Shown here: positions 21,838 through 33,839 of the stretch, in pieces
Layout: the number at the start of each line of letters is the position of its first letter
Position numbering within the stretch: position 1 is the stretch's first letter
Assembly (NCBI GenBank): GCA_037127315.1
Contig: JBBBDQ010000446.1
Location: forward strand, 681,501 to 745,500
DNA: 64,000 bases
Source: Ascarosepion bandense
Taxonomy: Eukaryota > Mollusca > Cephalopoda > Sepiida > Sepiidae
Reading direction: 5' to 3'
Made by a program: the position numbers and the translations under genes
The notes under the pieces: model-generated
The model's database searches: none
What the model was told of the DNA's origin: nothing
The model's input: the letters and a program-made list of their open reading frames with translations, nothing else

Positions 21838-22890
21838 GGACAACCAACATTGTTTATTTTTTTTTATATTATAAAACCAGAATTGTTTAATTTTATTTAT
21901 ATTGATTTAATATTGTAAAACCAACATTGTTTATTTTTTTTTATTTTATATTATAAAACCAAAATTGTTTAATTTTATTTATTTTGATTTAATATTATAA
22001 AACCAAAATTGTTTAATTTTATTTATTTTGATTTAATATTATAAAACCAAAATTGTTTAATTTTAATTATTTTGATTTAATATTATAAAACCAAAATTGT
22101 TTAATTTTATTTATTTTGATTTAATATTATAAAACCAAAATTGGTTAATTTTATTTATTTTGATTTAATATTATAAAAATCAAAATTGTTTAATTTTATT
22201 CATTTTGATTTAATATTATAAAACCCAAATTGTTTAATTTTATTTATTTTGATTTAATATTATGAAACCAATACTGTTTAATTTTATTTACTTTGATTTA
22301 ACATTATAAAACCAAAATTGTTTAATTTTATTTATTTTGATTTAATATTATAAAACCAAAATTGTTTAATTTTATTTATTTTGATTTAATATTATAAAAC
22401 CAAAATTGGTTAATTTTATTTATTTTGATTTAATATTATAAAACCAAAATTGTTTAATTTTATTTATTTTGATTTAATATTATAAAACCAAAATTGTTTA
22501 ATTTTATTTATTTTGATTTAATATTATAAAACCAAAATTGTTTAATTTTATTTATTTTGATTTAATATTATAAAACCAATACTGTTTAATTTTATTTATT
22601 TTGATTTAATATTATAAAACCAAAATTGTTTAATTTTATTTATTTTGATTTAATATTATAAACCCAAATTGTTTAATTTTAATTATTTTGATTTAATATT
22701 ATAAAACCACAATTGTTTAATTTTATTTATTTTGATTTAATATTATAAAACCAAAATTGTTTAATTTTATTTATTTTGATTTAATATTATGAAACCAATA
22801 TTGTTTAATTTTAATTATTTTGATTTAATATTATGAAACCAATATTGTTTAATTTTAATGATTTTGATCTAATAATCTAAAACCAACATT
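21838..22890. repeat. 44-bp satellite array, about 24 copies
   Basis: The unit ttgatttaatattataaaac plus caaaattgtttaattttatt recurs every 44 bp (for example 22028 and 22072). Edge copies are more diverged than central ones, as expected for unequal crossing-over. It contains almost no GC. Confidence 0.95.
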
Positions 22891-23890
22891 GTGTCACATC
22901 TCTTCTCTGCTAGATATACTATTAACGCAGTCACTCGGGTTCACTAACCGTTGTTTCCAAGGCGCTTCCATCTCTCTATTGACACGGCCGGACACTGTTT
23001 AAATTTGGTGATCGTATGTAAACAGCTACTTTCAGTGTGCTTTGAATGTCAGCATCCGCTTCTACGTCTATAGTAGATTTTTCTTTACAATAAATGTTGT
23101 CGTTGTTATCTTCAGACTTTATTTCTGCAGTTTCACGAGCACAATATGCACGGGAATCATTTACGTGTGGAGGATCATTTTCTGATAAATATTGGAATTC
23201 TCCAAAGATCAAAGTATCAATATTCCACCCGATTCTTAGAATCAGGGTGTAAAATCAGTGCGCTCTGCTTGGGTGTTAAATTCTAATTATAATATTACCA
23301 TTTGCTTATTGGGAACCATACGACATTCATTGCCTGAACATCCATTACTACATGAGTTACATTTTAAGTCCCTTGCTTCCTATCAGGCTTTGATCAAAGT
23401 GCAATATTTGTTCTCTTTATCTCTATTGATTATCGTTTGTTCATTGAAACATGTTTTTGGAAAATAGGTTTTGCATAATTCGTAACTGTGATCGCTCTTT
23501 CGAGTATTTAAGGAACTTAAAAATTAGTTTGTGGCAGTGATTAACGTCAAAATATTGATGATGCCATTTTTATTAAATAATATAGATTTATTAAAAATCT
23601 AAAACCGGCAAGAAATTCAGTCATAATTCATTAATCTACAGGAGGATCCATGAGACACAGCAATTCGTCGATCATTTTTGTGATCGATGTTTGACGCTGC
23701 AGAATCTACCTGGCCGATTCAGTTCTGTAGCTGTCAAAACAGAACTTCTTAAAATTCAGCGAAAGTCCACTGAAAAGTTCTTAACCATTCACGGAACTGC
23801 TTAATAGGTTTCTCTACCCGGAGACGATGGTATTGTAGAGGCTATCAGGGTGACAAATGTATTATCTGTGTCGAGTTCAATTTCCACTCA
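22891..23890. other. No gene supported
   Basis: Two modest open frames (minus 22976-23212 and plus 23258-23467) have no recognisable domain, and no splice context or relatives in the window. The minus one is acidic and less biased than most and could be an exon piece, but I cannot support that. Confidence 0.45.
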
Positions 23891-25634
23891 ATAATGTGGT
23901 GCAGTCGATATCGACTCGGAACGAAAAATCGGGGAGCCGAGTTCGAATTCATGTTGGTATTCCTTGCATTCACTTAAGCAAAAATACCCTTGGGAAAGGT
24001 ATTAATCCATCGCTTCCCTCCAGCTATGGGTCATATAACAGGACAGATTGGGTTCTATAGCTTTGGCTAGCAACCAGTCTACTGCAGAAAGCAATGGTAA
24101 CCTACTGCGTGATAATCTTCTGTCCAGTCAGTCATGTTTCTTTCGAGACATGCTCACCCAAAGCGTGTATCACGTATGGCACTTAACTGAATATAATAGT
24201 TGGAATCATGAATCAGGCGTCTACTGGTCATAAAGTGGGGAATTGGTATTTTATTTTTATGAAGTAATAAACTGATCCCTCACTAATTCCTATGTAATAA
24301 TATAATACATCGCTTCTCCCTCTAACTATGAGTCAAATAACAGGACATTTTGGGTTCTGTAGCCTTGGCGGGCAACCATTCTGCCGCAGAAAGCAATGCC
24401 AATCTACTGCGGGATAATCTGCCCAGTCAGTCATGTCTCTTTTGAGACATGATCGCCCAAAGCGTGTAACACATATGGCACTTAACTGACTGACTGAATA
24501 TAATAGTTGGAATCATGATTAAGGCGCCTACTGCTCATAAAGTGGGGGGATCGGTTTTCTATTGATATAAAGTAATAAACTGATCCCCCACTAATTCTTG
24601 TGTAATAATGCAATACTTCTCTTCTCCCTCTAGCTATGAATCAAATAAATCAACCAGAATATAAATGTGATCCGTTTAACTTTCCAAAGACACAAGACCT
24701 CTGTCACAGCCTAAGTGCATGCTGGCTTAAAAATCCTGAGACAGCCCATAAAACGATACGTAAATAGAAGATTGTGAAGAAGACAGTAGAAAATAGGTTT
24801 TAGGTTTAATAGATCTTAGAATTTACTTTCGCGCAAAAACCTTTGGGAACGGTATTAATCCGTCTATTCCTTCCAGTTATGGGTTAAATAACAGGACAGA
24901 TTGGGTTCTATAGCCTTGGTCGGCAACAAGTCTACCGCAGAAAGCAATGGCAACCTACTGCGGGATAATCTTCTGCCCAGTCAGTCATGTCTCTTTTGAG
25001 ACATGATCGCCCAAGCGTGTATCACGTATGGCACTTAACTGACTGACTGAATATAATAGTTGGAATCATGATTAAAGCCTCTACTGGTCATAAAGTGGGA
25101 GATCGGTTTTCTATTGTTATGAAGTAATAAACTGATCCCCCACTAATTACTACTTAATAACATAATCCATCTCTTACCACTTAAGCTATAGGTCAAGTAA
25201 CAGGATAGATTGGCAACTACTCTACCGCACAAAGCAATGGCAACCTACTGCGGGATAATCTTCTGCCCAGTCAGTCATGTCTCTTTTGAGACATGATCGC
25301 CCAAGCGTGTATCACGTATGGCACTTAACTGACTGACTGAATATAATAGTTGGAATCATGATAAAGGCTTCTACCGGTCATAAAGTGGGGGATCGGTTTT
25401 ATATTGTCATGAAGTAATAAACTGATCCCCCACTAATTACTACTTAATAACATAATCCATCTCTAACCACTTAAGGTATAGGTCAAGTAACAGGACAGAT
25501 TGGCAACCAGTCTACCGCAGAAAGCAATGGCAACCTACTGCGGGATAATCTTCTGCCCAGTCAGTCATGTCTCGAAAGAGACATGATCGCCCAAGCGTGT
25601 ATCACGTATGGCACTTAACTGACTGACTGAGATC
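23891..25634 (+). mobile_element. SINE S1 full copy followed by tandem tail units
   Basis: The first copy has a tRNA-like head (gtggtgcagtcgatatcgac as the A-box region, gagccgagttcgaattc as the B-box region). The body follows (cccttgggaaaggtattaat, gacagattgggttctatagc, gcaaccagtctac) and ends in the hairpin and gtatggcacttaactg near 24190. Four more tail units follow (about 24300, 24838, 25150, 25445), separated by spacers holding gtggggga ... tgatcccccac hairpins (24233-24285, 24540-24595, 25094-25144, 25385-25434). The last units are nearly identical, so the expansion is recent. Confidence 0.85.
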
Positions 25635-25714
25635 TTAGAATTATATTTTATAAAAAAAATAACTTCTGTTTTGAGAAACAGAAAGTCGAAGAAGATGACA
25701 AGAAGATAGTTACC

Positions 25715-25965
25715 GTCCATTTCACCCCAAGTAAGGATAGACCACCACTAGTATGGACGTGGGGTTCTAGTGAGAGAAAAGATTTCGTACAGGGTGTATT
25801 GAGGAAAGGATAGAAAATGAATGGGATTCAAGAAAATTGACAATTGACGTTGCATTAAAATTTGTAGTTATCTGGAATGCAAGTAAACGGAAGAGATTTT
25901 CACAGGCGGAAATTGCGAGACAAGAAACTATTTTAGTAGAAGAGGTGGTTAAATTGAGATATTTA
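25715..25965 (-). mobile_element. jockey/CR1-like LINE 3' end, very degraded
   Basis: atttcaccccaagtaaggat marks the 3' end. Further right, caggcggaaattgcgagaca and gaaactattttagtagaaga match the reverse of the conserved C-terminal coding segment (cgcacttcccgcctg). A plus-strand open frame from 25837 overlaps this and is antisense to the LINE. Confidence 0.6.
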
Positions 25966-26247
25966 AACTGTATGCATTCATTTCCGTGCAGTTATGGAAA
26001 AAATATAAACGTAAAACAAGCAGACCCTAAAAGTAAATTTGGAAGAACATCGAAAATACGAAGCAATGAAGGGACAATTAAATCAGAAATGATTGATAAA
26101 GTATGGATAGAAAAAGTAGCCTTTGCAAAAATGAATTGAAAATAGTGCACCAGGAATAAAACTAAATAGACGTCTAAAAGAATAAGCCTATATTCTAAGA
26201 ATGACGACCTGCTTTGTGGGTCTAGCAGAGAAATGAATATGAGAGAC

Positions 26248-26282
<35 letters not shown>

Positions 26283-26574
26283 ATGAAAATTCTGCGGCTG
26301 TAACAAAAACGCAACGTTTCGGTGAGTGCAGACATGCATGCTAATAATCTGCACCTTGTCATCAGAAGTTAGGTTAGGTTTGGTCTCTAAATTGTTCGGG
26401 TTGTGATATATCACGTGAGGGGATAATCAGGAAAAGAATAGTGCAAGAATAATACTTAACACTGAAGATATAGGAATAGAGATTTATTATACCCCAGTAC
26501 AATAAACCAATAGACAATACAAGGACACCAACGAATAGTAACATTTATAAGAATCTAGAAGACAATGTCTCTGC
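25966..26574. other. No gene seen; (AAAG)n at 26249-26282
   Basis: AT-rich sequence with one tetranucleotide microsatellite. The minus frame 25992-26414 is stretched by the microsatellite. Confidence 0.55.
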
Positions 26575-26689
26575 TTAGGATGTATGCGTCCGTCTAGTGA
26601 ATAAGGCTTCCGTCTAGTGACGTATGCCCCGTCTGGTGACGTATGCAGCCGTCTAGTGACGAATGCGGTATTTAACAACCTTCCCACGT
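26575..26689. repeat. Short direct repeats of cgtctagtgacgtatgc type
   Basis: The phrase gtctagtga recurs about five times at 15-20 bp spacing. The same phrase occurs inside each unit of the hairpin array that follows. Confidence 0.75.
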
Positions 26690-27812
26690 AAAGTTAGATG
26701 CGACACAAGGTCTATTTATTGTGGGTGTTCCCGGCCATATAGCCAGGCCAAAAAATGTCTATCTGTTTTTCCCCAGTCGTGATTCTACCCTTCGGCAGAA
26801 CCACGACTGGGTTACTGCTCTCTGCTCGGAAGCAGAGAGCGCTTTCTACCCGAAGGCAGAGTGCTGACAGTGTCATAGCGTCGTCAGTCTAGTGAGGGTG
26901 GAATTATTTAGCTGTCCCTCCCAGTAAAGGCAACAGGTGACACATGGTCAGTTATGACTGGGATTTCCGGGCTATATGACCCGGCCAAAAAATGGCTGTC
27001 TATTTTTGCCCAGTCGTGCTTCTAACCTTCGGCAGAACCACGACTGGGTTATTGTTCTCTGCTCGGAAGCAGAGAGTGCCCTCTACCCGAAGGCAGAGGG
27101 CTGACAGTGTCATAGAGCCGTCTACTGACGGTGACGGTATTTACCAGCCTTCCCACGCAAGGCTAGATGTGACACATGGTCATTTTATAGTGGGTCTTCC
27201 CGGCCATATAGCCGGGCCAAAAAATGTCTATCTATTTTTCCCCAGTTGTGGTTCTACCCTTCGCCGGAGCCACGGCTGGGTTAATGCTCTCTGCTCGGAA
27301 GCAGGGAGTGCCCTCTACCCGAAGGCAGAGCGCTGACAGTGTCATAGAGCAGTCTAGTGAGGGTGGCATTATTTAGCTGTCCCTCCCAGTAAAGGCAACA
27401 TGTGACACATGGTCAGTTATGACTGGGATTTCCGGGCTATATGGCCCGGCCAAAAAATGTCTGTCTATTATTCCCCATTCGTGCTTCTAACCTTCGGCGG
27501 AACCACGACTGGGTTATTGTTCTCTGCTCGGAAGCAGACTGCACCCTCTACCCGAAGGCAGAGAGCTGACAGTGTCATAGAACCGTTTAGTGACGGTGAC
27601 GGTATTTACCAGCCTTCCCACGCAAGGCTAGATGAGACACATGGTCATTTTATAGCCGGTCCAAAAAATGTCTATCTATTTTTCCTCAGTCGTGGTTCTA
27701 CTTTTCTGCGCAGCCACGACTGGGTTAATGCCCTCTGCTCGGAAGCAATGACCGCCCTCTACCCGAAGTCAGAGAGCTGACAGTATCATACAGCCGTCTA
27801 GTGAGGGTGACT
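26690..27812 (+). repeat. Tandem array of multi-hairpin units, alternating types A and B
   Basis: Five units of about 235 bp, aligned at cagtcgtg (26774, 27011, 27242, 27478, 27687). Type A contains ccttcccacgcaaggctaga; type B contains gctgtccctcccagtaaagg. They alternate A-B-A-B-A. Each unit is a chain of perfect or near-perfect hairpins: CCCAGTCGTGGTTC/GAACCACGACTGGG, CTCTCTGCT/AGCAGAGAG, CCCTCT/AGAGGG, CCGTC/GACGG, AGCCTT/AAGGCT and CCCGGC/GCCGGG. Short frames across it are not genes. A single unit recurs at 43413-43580. Class of element unknown. Confidence 0.85.
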
Positions 27813-27838
27813 CTATAGTTCGCTCCAGTCACCGTCTT

Positions 27839-28465
27839 TTAATGATTGGCCCATATCCATTCCGGGGAAGGACAGGATATTCTTCTACAATAGTTTGTTT
27901 TGTGAATTTGGTGACATAGAAAATCGAAGACGAATTGGCATGCCGAAAGAAGTATTCCATAAGCTGAGTAAAGTATTAAGACACATGAAACTTTCACTAG
28001 AAACAAAGATGAGAGTACTGAATTGCTATGTGATATCAGTTCTTCAATATGGCAGTGAATGCTGGACAATTTCATTGAAGATGAAGGAAAAACTTTAAGT
28101 AGCTGAAATGTGGTTCCACAGAAGGATGTTGCGGATATCATGAATCGAGAAATGATGAGGTTTTGGAAATGATGGAAAAGAAAATGAAATTAATACTGAG
28201 CATCAGAAAGAGGCAGCTGAAGGTTCTGGGGTATGCAATGAGGGTGGCGGGCTTAGAGTACCTGATACTAACAGACCAGAGTGAGGTAAGGAGAGACAGG
28301 GGAAAACTGCGTGTAACGTACTTGACTGGCCTGTGCGGGTGGATGGCAGAACAAGGGTTGCTCAATTTAACAGCGTGCTGAGAGTCTCCAGGGATACGGA
28401 AACGTGTAAAGCTATAATCGCCTATGTCCTGAAGGGACAAGGAACATGGAAGAAGAATTATATGA
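27839..28465 (+). pseudogene. RTE-like LINE reverse transcriptase C-terminus
   Basis: The plus-strand translation gives RRRIGMPKEVFHKLSKVLRH, CYVISVLQYGSECWTISLKM, a stop at about 28096, AEMWFHRRMLRIS, another break near 28140-28160, RKRQLKVLGYAMRVAGLEYL, RRDRGKLRVTYL and a final KAIIAYVLKGQGTW-like end. It is the same region as 13230-13697 but reaches the natural C-terminus. Two or more stops and a frameshift make it dead. Confidence 0.8.
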
Positions 28466-28871
28466 GATTTCAATTTCTTGACTGGGAAGTGTCTACTTGG
28501 ACTCAGTGAAAAGTGGACGATACATAACTGGTTTTATTTGGTTTGGTTAATGGCAAATCAACTCTTTATAGATAATTCAATACCAAAATTTTATTTTCTT
28601 CTGACTTATGGCAATAATTTTGTCTCCCAAAAAAGGTATTGCCGGTTGTTATTATTTTTTTCTAATATTGTTTTTATTCACGCACTAACTTCTCAAAAAT
28701 GTGGAGTTTTCTTTGGATAATCATTTTGCTTGTTCATTTGTATGTTTCTCAAATGAGTTGTTTAATGCCGATTTTTTTCTTTTCTTCTTTTTTTTTTGGT
28801 ATTTTTTTAAGGTTAGCATCAGCCATGCTTATGGGAGGCAAGAAGGGATATCTTAGATTATTATAGATACT
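28466..28871. other. No gene seen; T-rich
   Basis: Unique T-rich sequence with poly-T runs at 28657 and 28785. Confidence 0.5.
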
Positions 28872-29115
28872 TTTGAATTCCTTGCATCCACTTACGCGCA
28901 AATACCCTTGGGAAATGTATTAATCTGTCTCTTCCCTCTAGTTATGGGTTAAATAATAGGACAGATTGGGTTTTATAGCCTTGGGTGGCAACCAGTCTAC
29001 CACAGAAAGCAATGGCAACCTCCTGCGGGATAATCTTCTGCCTAGTCGGTTATGTCGTATTCGAGACATGATCGTCCAAAGCGTGTATCACGTATGGTAC
29101 TTAACTGACTGATGA
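28872..29115 (+). mobile_element. SINE S1 copy
   Basis: gaattccttgcatccactta, cccttgggaaatgtattaat, gacagattgggttttatagc, caaccagtctaccacagaaa and ggtacttaactgactgatg appear in the family order. The tRNA-like head is mostly missing. Confidence 0.8.
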
Positions 29116-29636
29116 TCTATTTTATTTATTTATTTATTTTTACTATCAAAATATATTTCTGATAATTCTCTTTTATTTTTTCAGTTTTTAAATCCAACTG
29201 AACAGTTTACTATTTCCTATAACTAACAGGTTTTACCACATTAGATCCACTGCAATTAAGATGTTGTTCAATTCTCCTCAAACCTCCCAGTCCCAGCTTA
29301 TTTTTTTTCATGCTTCGAATCTCAAAAGAACCTGCCGATTAACTGAGAATAAACTAACGTTATTTTTATAAAATGGTTAGTGTAGGTCCAAATGCTTAAA
29401 GAATACTCCAAATTTTCTGTAAATAATCCATCTTAATTAACAATTTCTTTTATTGTCAACAAAATTGCGACACGTCATTTCTGAAGTGCTTTTCGAAATT
29501 CAAAGAGTGTTGGACATTAATCTGAAGAAGATATTTTTAATCCGATACGACACAAAAAGCAGATTAAAGAGAATCCTTCATCCATTTTAAATTATCGGTT
29601 TACGTGAATTATTTATTTTTTATTAATCTTTTTTAT
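29116..29636. other. No gene seen; AT-rich
   Basis: (TTTA)n run at 29120-29140, otherwise unique. Confidence 0.5.
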
Positions 29637-29840
29637 GTGCCGTGTCTCTTCAAGACGTTGGCGATCATGGCCCTCCAATTCTTGCCGTTCTTTTTTCATG
29701 TTCTTTTTCCTAAAACCTACTCTGCCATACACTTGTTTAAGACTATCAAGTATATTATGCTGTGTTTTCCTCTGTGTTTCATTCCCTGTATTTGCTCTAT
29801 GAGTATCAGACTTTCCCATCTCTCCCTTCGCTCCTTTCTC
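29637..29840 (-). mobile_element. RTE-like LINE, C-terminal end
   Basis: On minus, the region reads ANTGNETQRKTQHNILDSLK in one frame and a WRAMIANVLKRHGT-like terminal motif in another (from gcgatcatggccctccaatt). The end codons gtgccgtgtctcttcaagac match other copies. A frameshift separates the two parts. Confidence 0.65.
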
Positions 29841-30545
29841 ATTCAGTCAGTCAGTGTAGTGGCATTAGTGATACACGCTTTGGGCGATCATGTCTCGGAA
29901 GAGACATGACTGACTGGGAAGAAGATTATCCCGCAGTAGGTTGACATTGTTTCTGCGGTAGAGCTTGTTGCCAGCCAAGGCTATAGAACCCAATCTGTCC
30001 TGTTATTTGACTCATAGCTACAGGGAGAAGATATGTATTATATTATTGCGCAGTAATTAGTGGGGGACCAGTTTATTACTTCAAAACAATAGAAAACAGA
30101 TCCCCCTATTTTATGATCAGAAGTTTTAATTATATTTCCAACTATTATATTCAGTCACTTAAGTGCCATACGTGAAAGAGACATGACTAACTTGGCAGAA
30201 GATTATCCCGCAGTAGATTGCCATTGCTTTCTCCGGTAGACTGCTGACCAGCCAAGGCTATAGAACTCAATATGTCCTGTTATTTGACTCATAGCTTGAG
30301 GGAGAAGAGATGTGCTATATTATTAAATAGTAATTAGTGGGGGATCAGTTTTTTAATTTATATCAATAGAAAACCGATCCCTCACTTTATGACCAGTGTA
30401 AGCCTTAATCATGATTCCAACCATTATATTCAGTCAATCAGTTAAGTGCCATACGTGATACACGCTTTGGGCGATCATGTCTAAAAAGAGACATGACTGA
30501 CTGGGCAGAACATTATCATGCAGGAGGTTGCTATTGCTTAAGTGT
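29841..30545 (-). mobile_element. SINE S1 tandem array with hairpin spacers, 3 units
   Basis: Units begin at about 29841, 30150 and 30432. Each holds gagacatgactgact, gattatcccgcagtag and gccaaggctatagaac. Spacers at 30058-30106 and 30337-30384 hold the gtgggggatc/gatccctcac hairpin. The right end is cut off at gttgctattgcttaag, before the body and the tRNA head. Confidence 0.8.
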
Positions 30546-30891
30546 CCCATAAAAACATGAGCTGTCTTTTTTCATCCTCTCCACAACCTTCCTCGTTGTT
30601 CCTCTGCATTTTTCTGCAGAACTGGTAAGAAATGTCGTTAAGCAGTCATTAAAGGTTCTTATCTGTAAGCCTCTTTTCAAAATCAGTTTTCGGAATATTC
30701 TTTTTTACTGAAACAACGGAAATTAGTTTTAATGCTGAAAAAATCGAATAGGCAAAATGTTTTGTTTCAAAAGGTTAGTGTTCTCTCATAAGTTGGTCTA
30801 TGTTTTTCAGCGACATATCAACAATTGTATGGGTTATTTAAGCCTAAATATTTTTAATACAATTTTATGGCTTAAAACTACATATAAACTA
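30546..30891. other. No gene seen
   Basis: AT-rich flank of the mariner insertion. Confidence 0.5.
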
Positions 30892-31528
30892 TTAGGTTGT
30901 CCCAAAAGTTCGTAAACACTTGCGAAATGGGTCTATCTAGTCCAGCACAATCATGACATGCGATGGGTTCAGAAAGGGCAAGAGACACCGTCGGTTCCAA
31001 AACAAGATCGATTCGGTAAGAAAGTCATGTAGGGCATTTGGTGGAACTTTGAAGGAATCGTGCATTTTGAGTTGGTTCCGGATGACCGTGCCATCAGTGC
31101 GGGTTTACGAAAAGTTGAAGCAAAATTACCCGGCTCTGATTAACCAAAAGCGCGCTTTGATGTTGCAGAACAATGCCAAGCCACATACCGGCAGGAAGAC
31201 CAAAGACAAGTTTGAATAGCTGGACGGCGTTGAGGTTCTGCCACATCCAGCCTACAGTCCTGACTGTGTTCCATCAGATTGCGGCCTTTTCCGCTCAATG
31301 TAACATTTTCTGAAGATTTGACTCGTTTGATGAAGTCGAGGAAGCGTGTCAAGAATTCTTTAATTCAAAGCCGGCTGAATAGTACTTTGACCAGATCCGA
31401 AAGCTTGCAGATCGATGGCAGAAAGTCTTGGAAAATGATGGTCTTTATTTTGAGCAATATTTTTTGTTGTTTTTGCGAGTAAGATTTCAACTTTTTGCAA
31501 GTGTTTACGAACTTTTGGGACAACCTAG
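30892..31528 (+). mobile_element. mariner element, internally deleted, with both inverted repeats
   Basis: The ends TTAGGTTGTCCCAAAAGTTC (left) and CTAGGTTGTCCCAAAAGTTC (right end, reversed) extend together to ttcgtaaacacttgc, giving an inverted repeat of about 32 bp. TA lies directly outside both ends (30890-30891 and 31529-31530), the tc1/mariner target duplication. Length is 637 bp against about 1.3 kb for intact mariners, so roughly half is missing. Confidence 0.92.
30953..31490 (+). pseudogene. mariner transposase remnant
   Basis: The plus translation has FGGTLKESCILSWF and then LMLQNNAKPHTGRKTKDKFE, a stop, HPAYSPDCVPSD and LFRSM. After frame changes it reads DRWQKVLENDGLYFEQYF. In active mariners the second catalytic Asp sits in HDNARPH; here it reads QNNAKPH, so that Asp is lost. 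The third-Asp motif YSPDLAPSD survives as YSPDCVPSD. The N-terminal DNA-binding part is almost gone. It cannot be active. Confidence 0.88.
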
Positions 31529-32177
31529 TAGTCGAGAATAATTTACTAAGCGTAGCTTATATATGATACAAGGTCAAAAGTTTGGGTCACTCGGTGAGGA
31601 TCGTACACACTACCCACTCGTAATTAATTAAGACCGATTTACTAATTTTAATTTAGATGTGAAACAAGGCCGAACGTAAGGGTACCCAGTGTGGATTGAA
31701 CTCTCTATTCAGCCTTAAATTGTTCTAGCGAGACAAACTTGGTATTTTTGGTGTATGGAGCAAAAAACATTTCACATAATTAACGTGACGATCGCCTAGT
31801 GTCAACAATCATTACAGTAAAGCGGCAGTCAAATTTCAGTTCCTTCACAGGAATTAAAGCGTAAAGTGGCTTTCTGTAGCCCACCGCACCCATTTCTCGA
31901 ACAGAGGTTACACCTGCTTCTCCTTCATCTTACAAACCCATAGTTCCAATTCCCTTTGGGAATTTTTTTTTTTTTCAGATATAGAAAAAAAACATTTCAG
32001 CCCGTAGCCATCAATTAGAAAAAAAAAAACACGATTCACTTCTCCCATTTGTAGAATATGTTCTCGCCTGAGACATAGAGAGATTTTTACCCATAGAATC
32101 TGGAATCTTAAAAATGGCTTTTCCAGATTCATTTAATATGTAAGCACTTCTTTTTGTTTATATTTACACTTTGCTTT
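31529..32177. other. No gene seen
   Basis: Unique AT-rich sequence. The minus frame 31908-32132 contains poly-A/T-derived residues and no domain. Confidence 0.5.
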
Positions 32178-33095
32178 TTTTTAATCATATCACCCCAAGC
32201 AAGGCGATAACGCCACTGATGCGCAGGGGGCTACGTAATAGTGAAAAGATTAGAAAAGAGAAAACCGGAAACCACATCCTAAGCAGGAAACAAGGGATAA
32301 GCCTCTTCACCTGTTCAATAGACGTGGGTGGAGTGTGAACCGGGCGATAGTTTAGTCTATCTACTTCAATTGAAAAAAATAAAAAAATAAATAAATAAAA
32401 AAAGAAAAGAGTGAAAAAATTGGAAAAGAGAAAACCGGAAACCGCATCCTAAACAGGAAACAAGGGATGAGACTCTACACCTGTTCAATAGACGTGGGTG
32501 GAGTGTGAACCGGGCGATAGTTTAGTCTATCTACTCCAATTGAAAAAAAAAAGAAAAGTGAAAAGATTGGAAAAGAGAAAACCGGAAACCACATCCTAAA
32601 CAGGGAACAAGGGATGAGCCTCTACACCTGTTCAATAGACGTGGGTGGAGTGTGAACCGGGCGATAGTTTAGTCTATCTACTCCAATTGAAAAAAAAAGA
32701 GAAAAGTGAAAAGATTGGAAAAGAGAAAACCGGAAACCACATCCTAAACAGGGAACAAGGGATAAGCCTCTTCACCTGTTCAATAGACATGGGTGGAGTG
32801 TGAACCGGGCGATAGTTTAGTCTATCTACTCCAATTGAAAAAAAAAAGAGAAAAGTGAAAAGATTGTAAAAGAGAAAACCGGAAACCACATCCTAAACAG
32901 GGAACAAGGGATGAGCCTCTACACCTGTTCAATAGACGTGGGTGGAATGTGAACCGGGCAATAGTTTAGTATATCTACTCCAATCGACAAAACTAAACTG
33001 AGAAGATTAGAAAAGAGAAAACCGGAAACCACATCCTAAACAGGAAACAAGGGATGAGCCTCTTCACCTGTTCAATAGACGTGAGTGTGGAAAAG
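32178..33095 (-). repeat. LINE 3' tail fused to a 148-bp minisatellite, 6 copies
   Basis: A jockey/CR1-like 3' end (taatcatatcaccccaagca, cgccactgatgcgcaggggg) is followed by units aligned at aaaaccggaa: 32261, 32431, 32578, 32726, 32875 and 33018. Each unit contains aacaagggatgagcctc, caatagacgtgggtggagtg and gatagtttagtctatctact. A-run length varies between units. The same arrangement recurs at 54735-55672. The minus frames across it are repeat translations, not proteins. Confidence 0.9.
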
Positions 33096-33135
33096 ATTTC
33101 TCGTTCCGAGCCGATATCCACTGCACCACAACGCC
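33078..33135 (-). mobile_element. SINE tRNA-like head fragment
   Basis: agatttctcgttccgagccg, atatccactgcaccacaacg and cccatcctg equal the tRNA-like A-box side of S1. It is fused to the end of the minisatellite array. Confidence 0.65.
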
Positions 33136-33530
33136 CATCCTGTTTTTCATGTACAAATGTATTTTTATACTTTTATAGTGATTTGTTTTTCTTTGTCGAT
33201 TTATTATTTGCCCATAGCTTGGACCCTGACAAGCGCTACCACTGCAGGTCAGGATGAACCTGGGAACAACAACAATTCCCGGATGTAATATATCGTCATA
33301 TCAGGATTACTCCTGTAATGATTGACAGACCTTTTCGGTAATAACACATCAGCAGTTAACGAAGAGACCCGAAAGCCATATTGTTTGTCAGAACGAAAAC
33401 ATGCGAGGTGAGAAGCTCTGTCAATTCGGAGTTCATTAGACAACTTAGGACTTAGTCAGAAGGATCACACGACTGTTGTTGTTATTCTTGTTGTTGTTGT
33501 TGATGATGATGGTAATTTTTTTTCTTTTAT
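33136..33530. other. No gene seen; short GTT/GAT triplets
   Basis: Unique sequence with gttgttgttgttgatgatga at about 33491-33515. Confidence 0.5.
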
Positions 33531-33534
33531 GTGC

Positions 33535-33790
33535 CCTGTTTTTCCAGGATATGACCAATCATAGCTCTTCACAGTTTCCTCTCTTTAACCCCTAAAAGAA
33601 TATTGTCTTCATGTTTGTCCTGCCGACGATTTCCATAAGCTCGTTAGTTAGATAATGCACAACTTTCCTCTGTCCCGCTTGTCATCAATCTGTCCAGTGT
33701 GTGTCAATTTTTTCAAGTCTTCTTTTCTCATTATCTGCACTAGAAATTGAAAGTGTTTTTTTCTCTAAAACTTCGTCTGATCAAGTATGA
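33535..33790 (-). mobile_element. RTE-like LINE, degraded C-terminal end
   Basis: Read on minus, it ends with a decayed form of the terminal motif (aactgtgaagagctatgatt, ggtcatatcctggaaaaaca, gggcacataaaag). Upstream is a gacagattgatgac region equivalent to the linker in other copies. Frames are broken. Confidence 0.5.
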
Positions 33791-33839
33791 AAGAAAAAAC
33801 AAATCGAAATACCATTAACATTATTGATGTGTTAGACAT

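Noticed and set aside
27895..28381. Host gene encoding a conserved protein
   Set aside because: The good protein signal (GSECWTI, RKRQLK) belongs to an RTE-like LINE C-terminus seen several times here, with internal stops.
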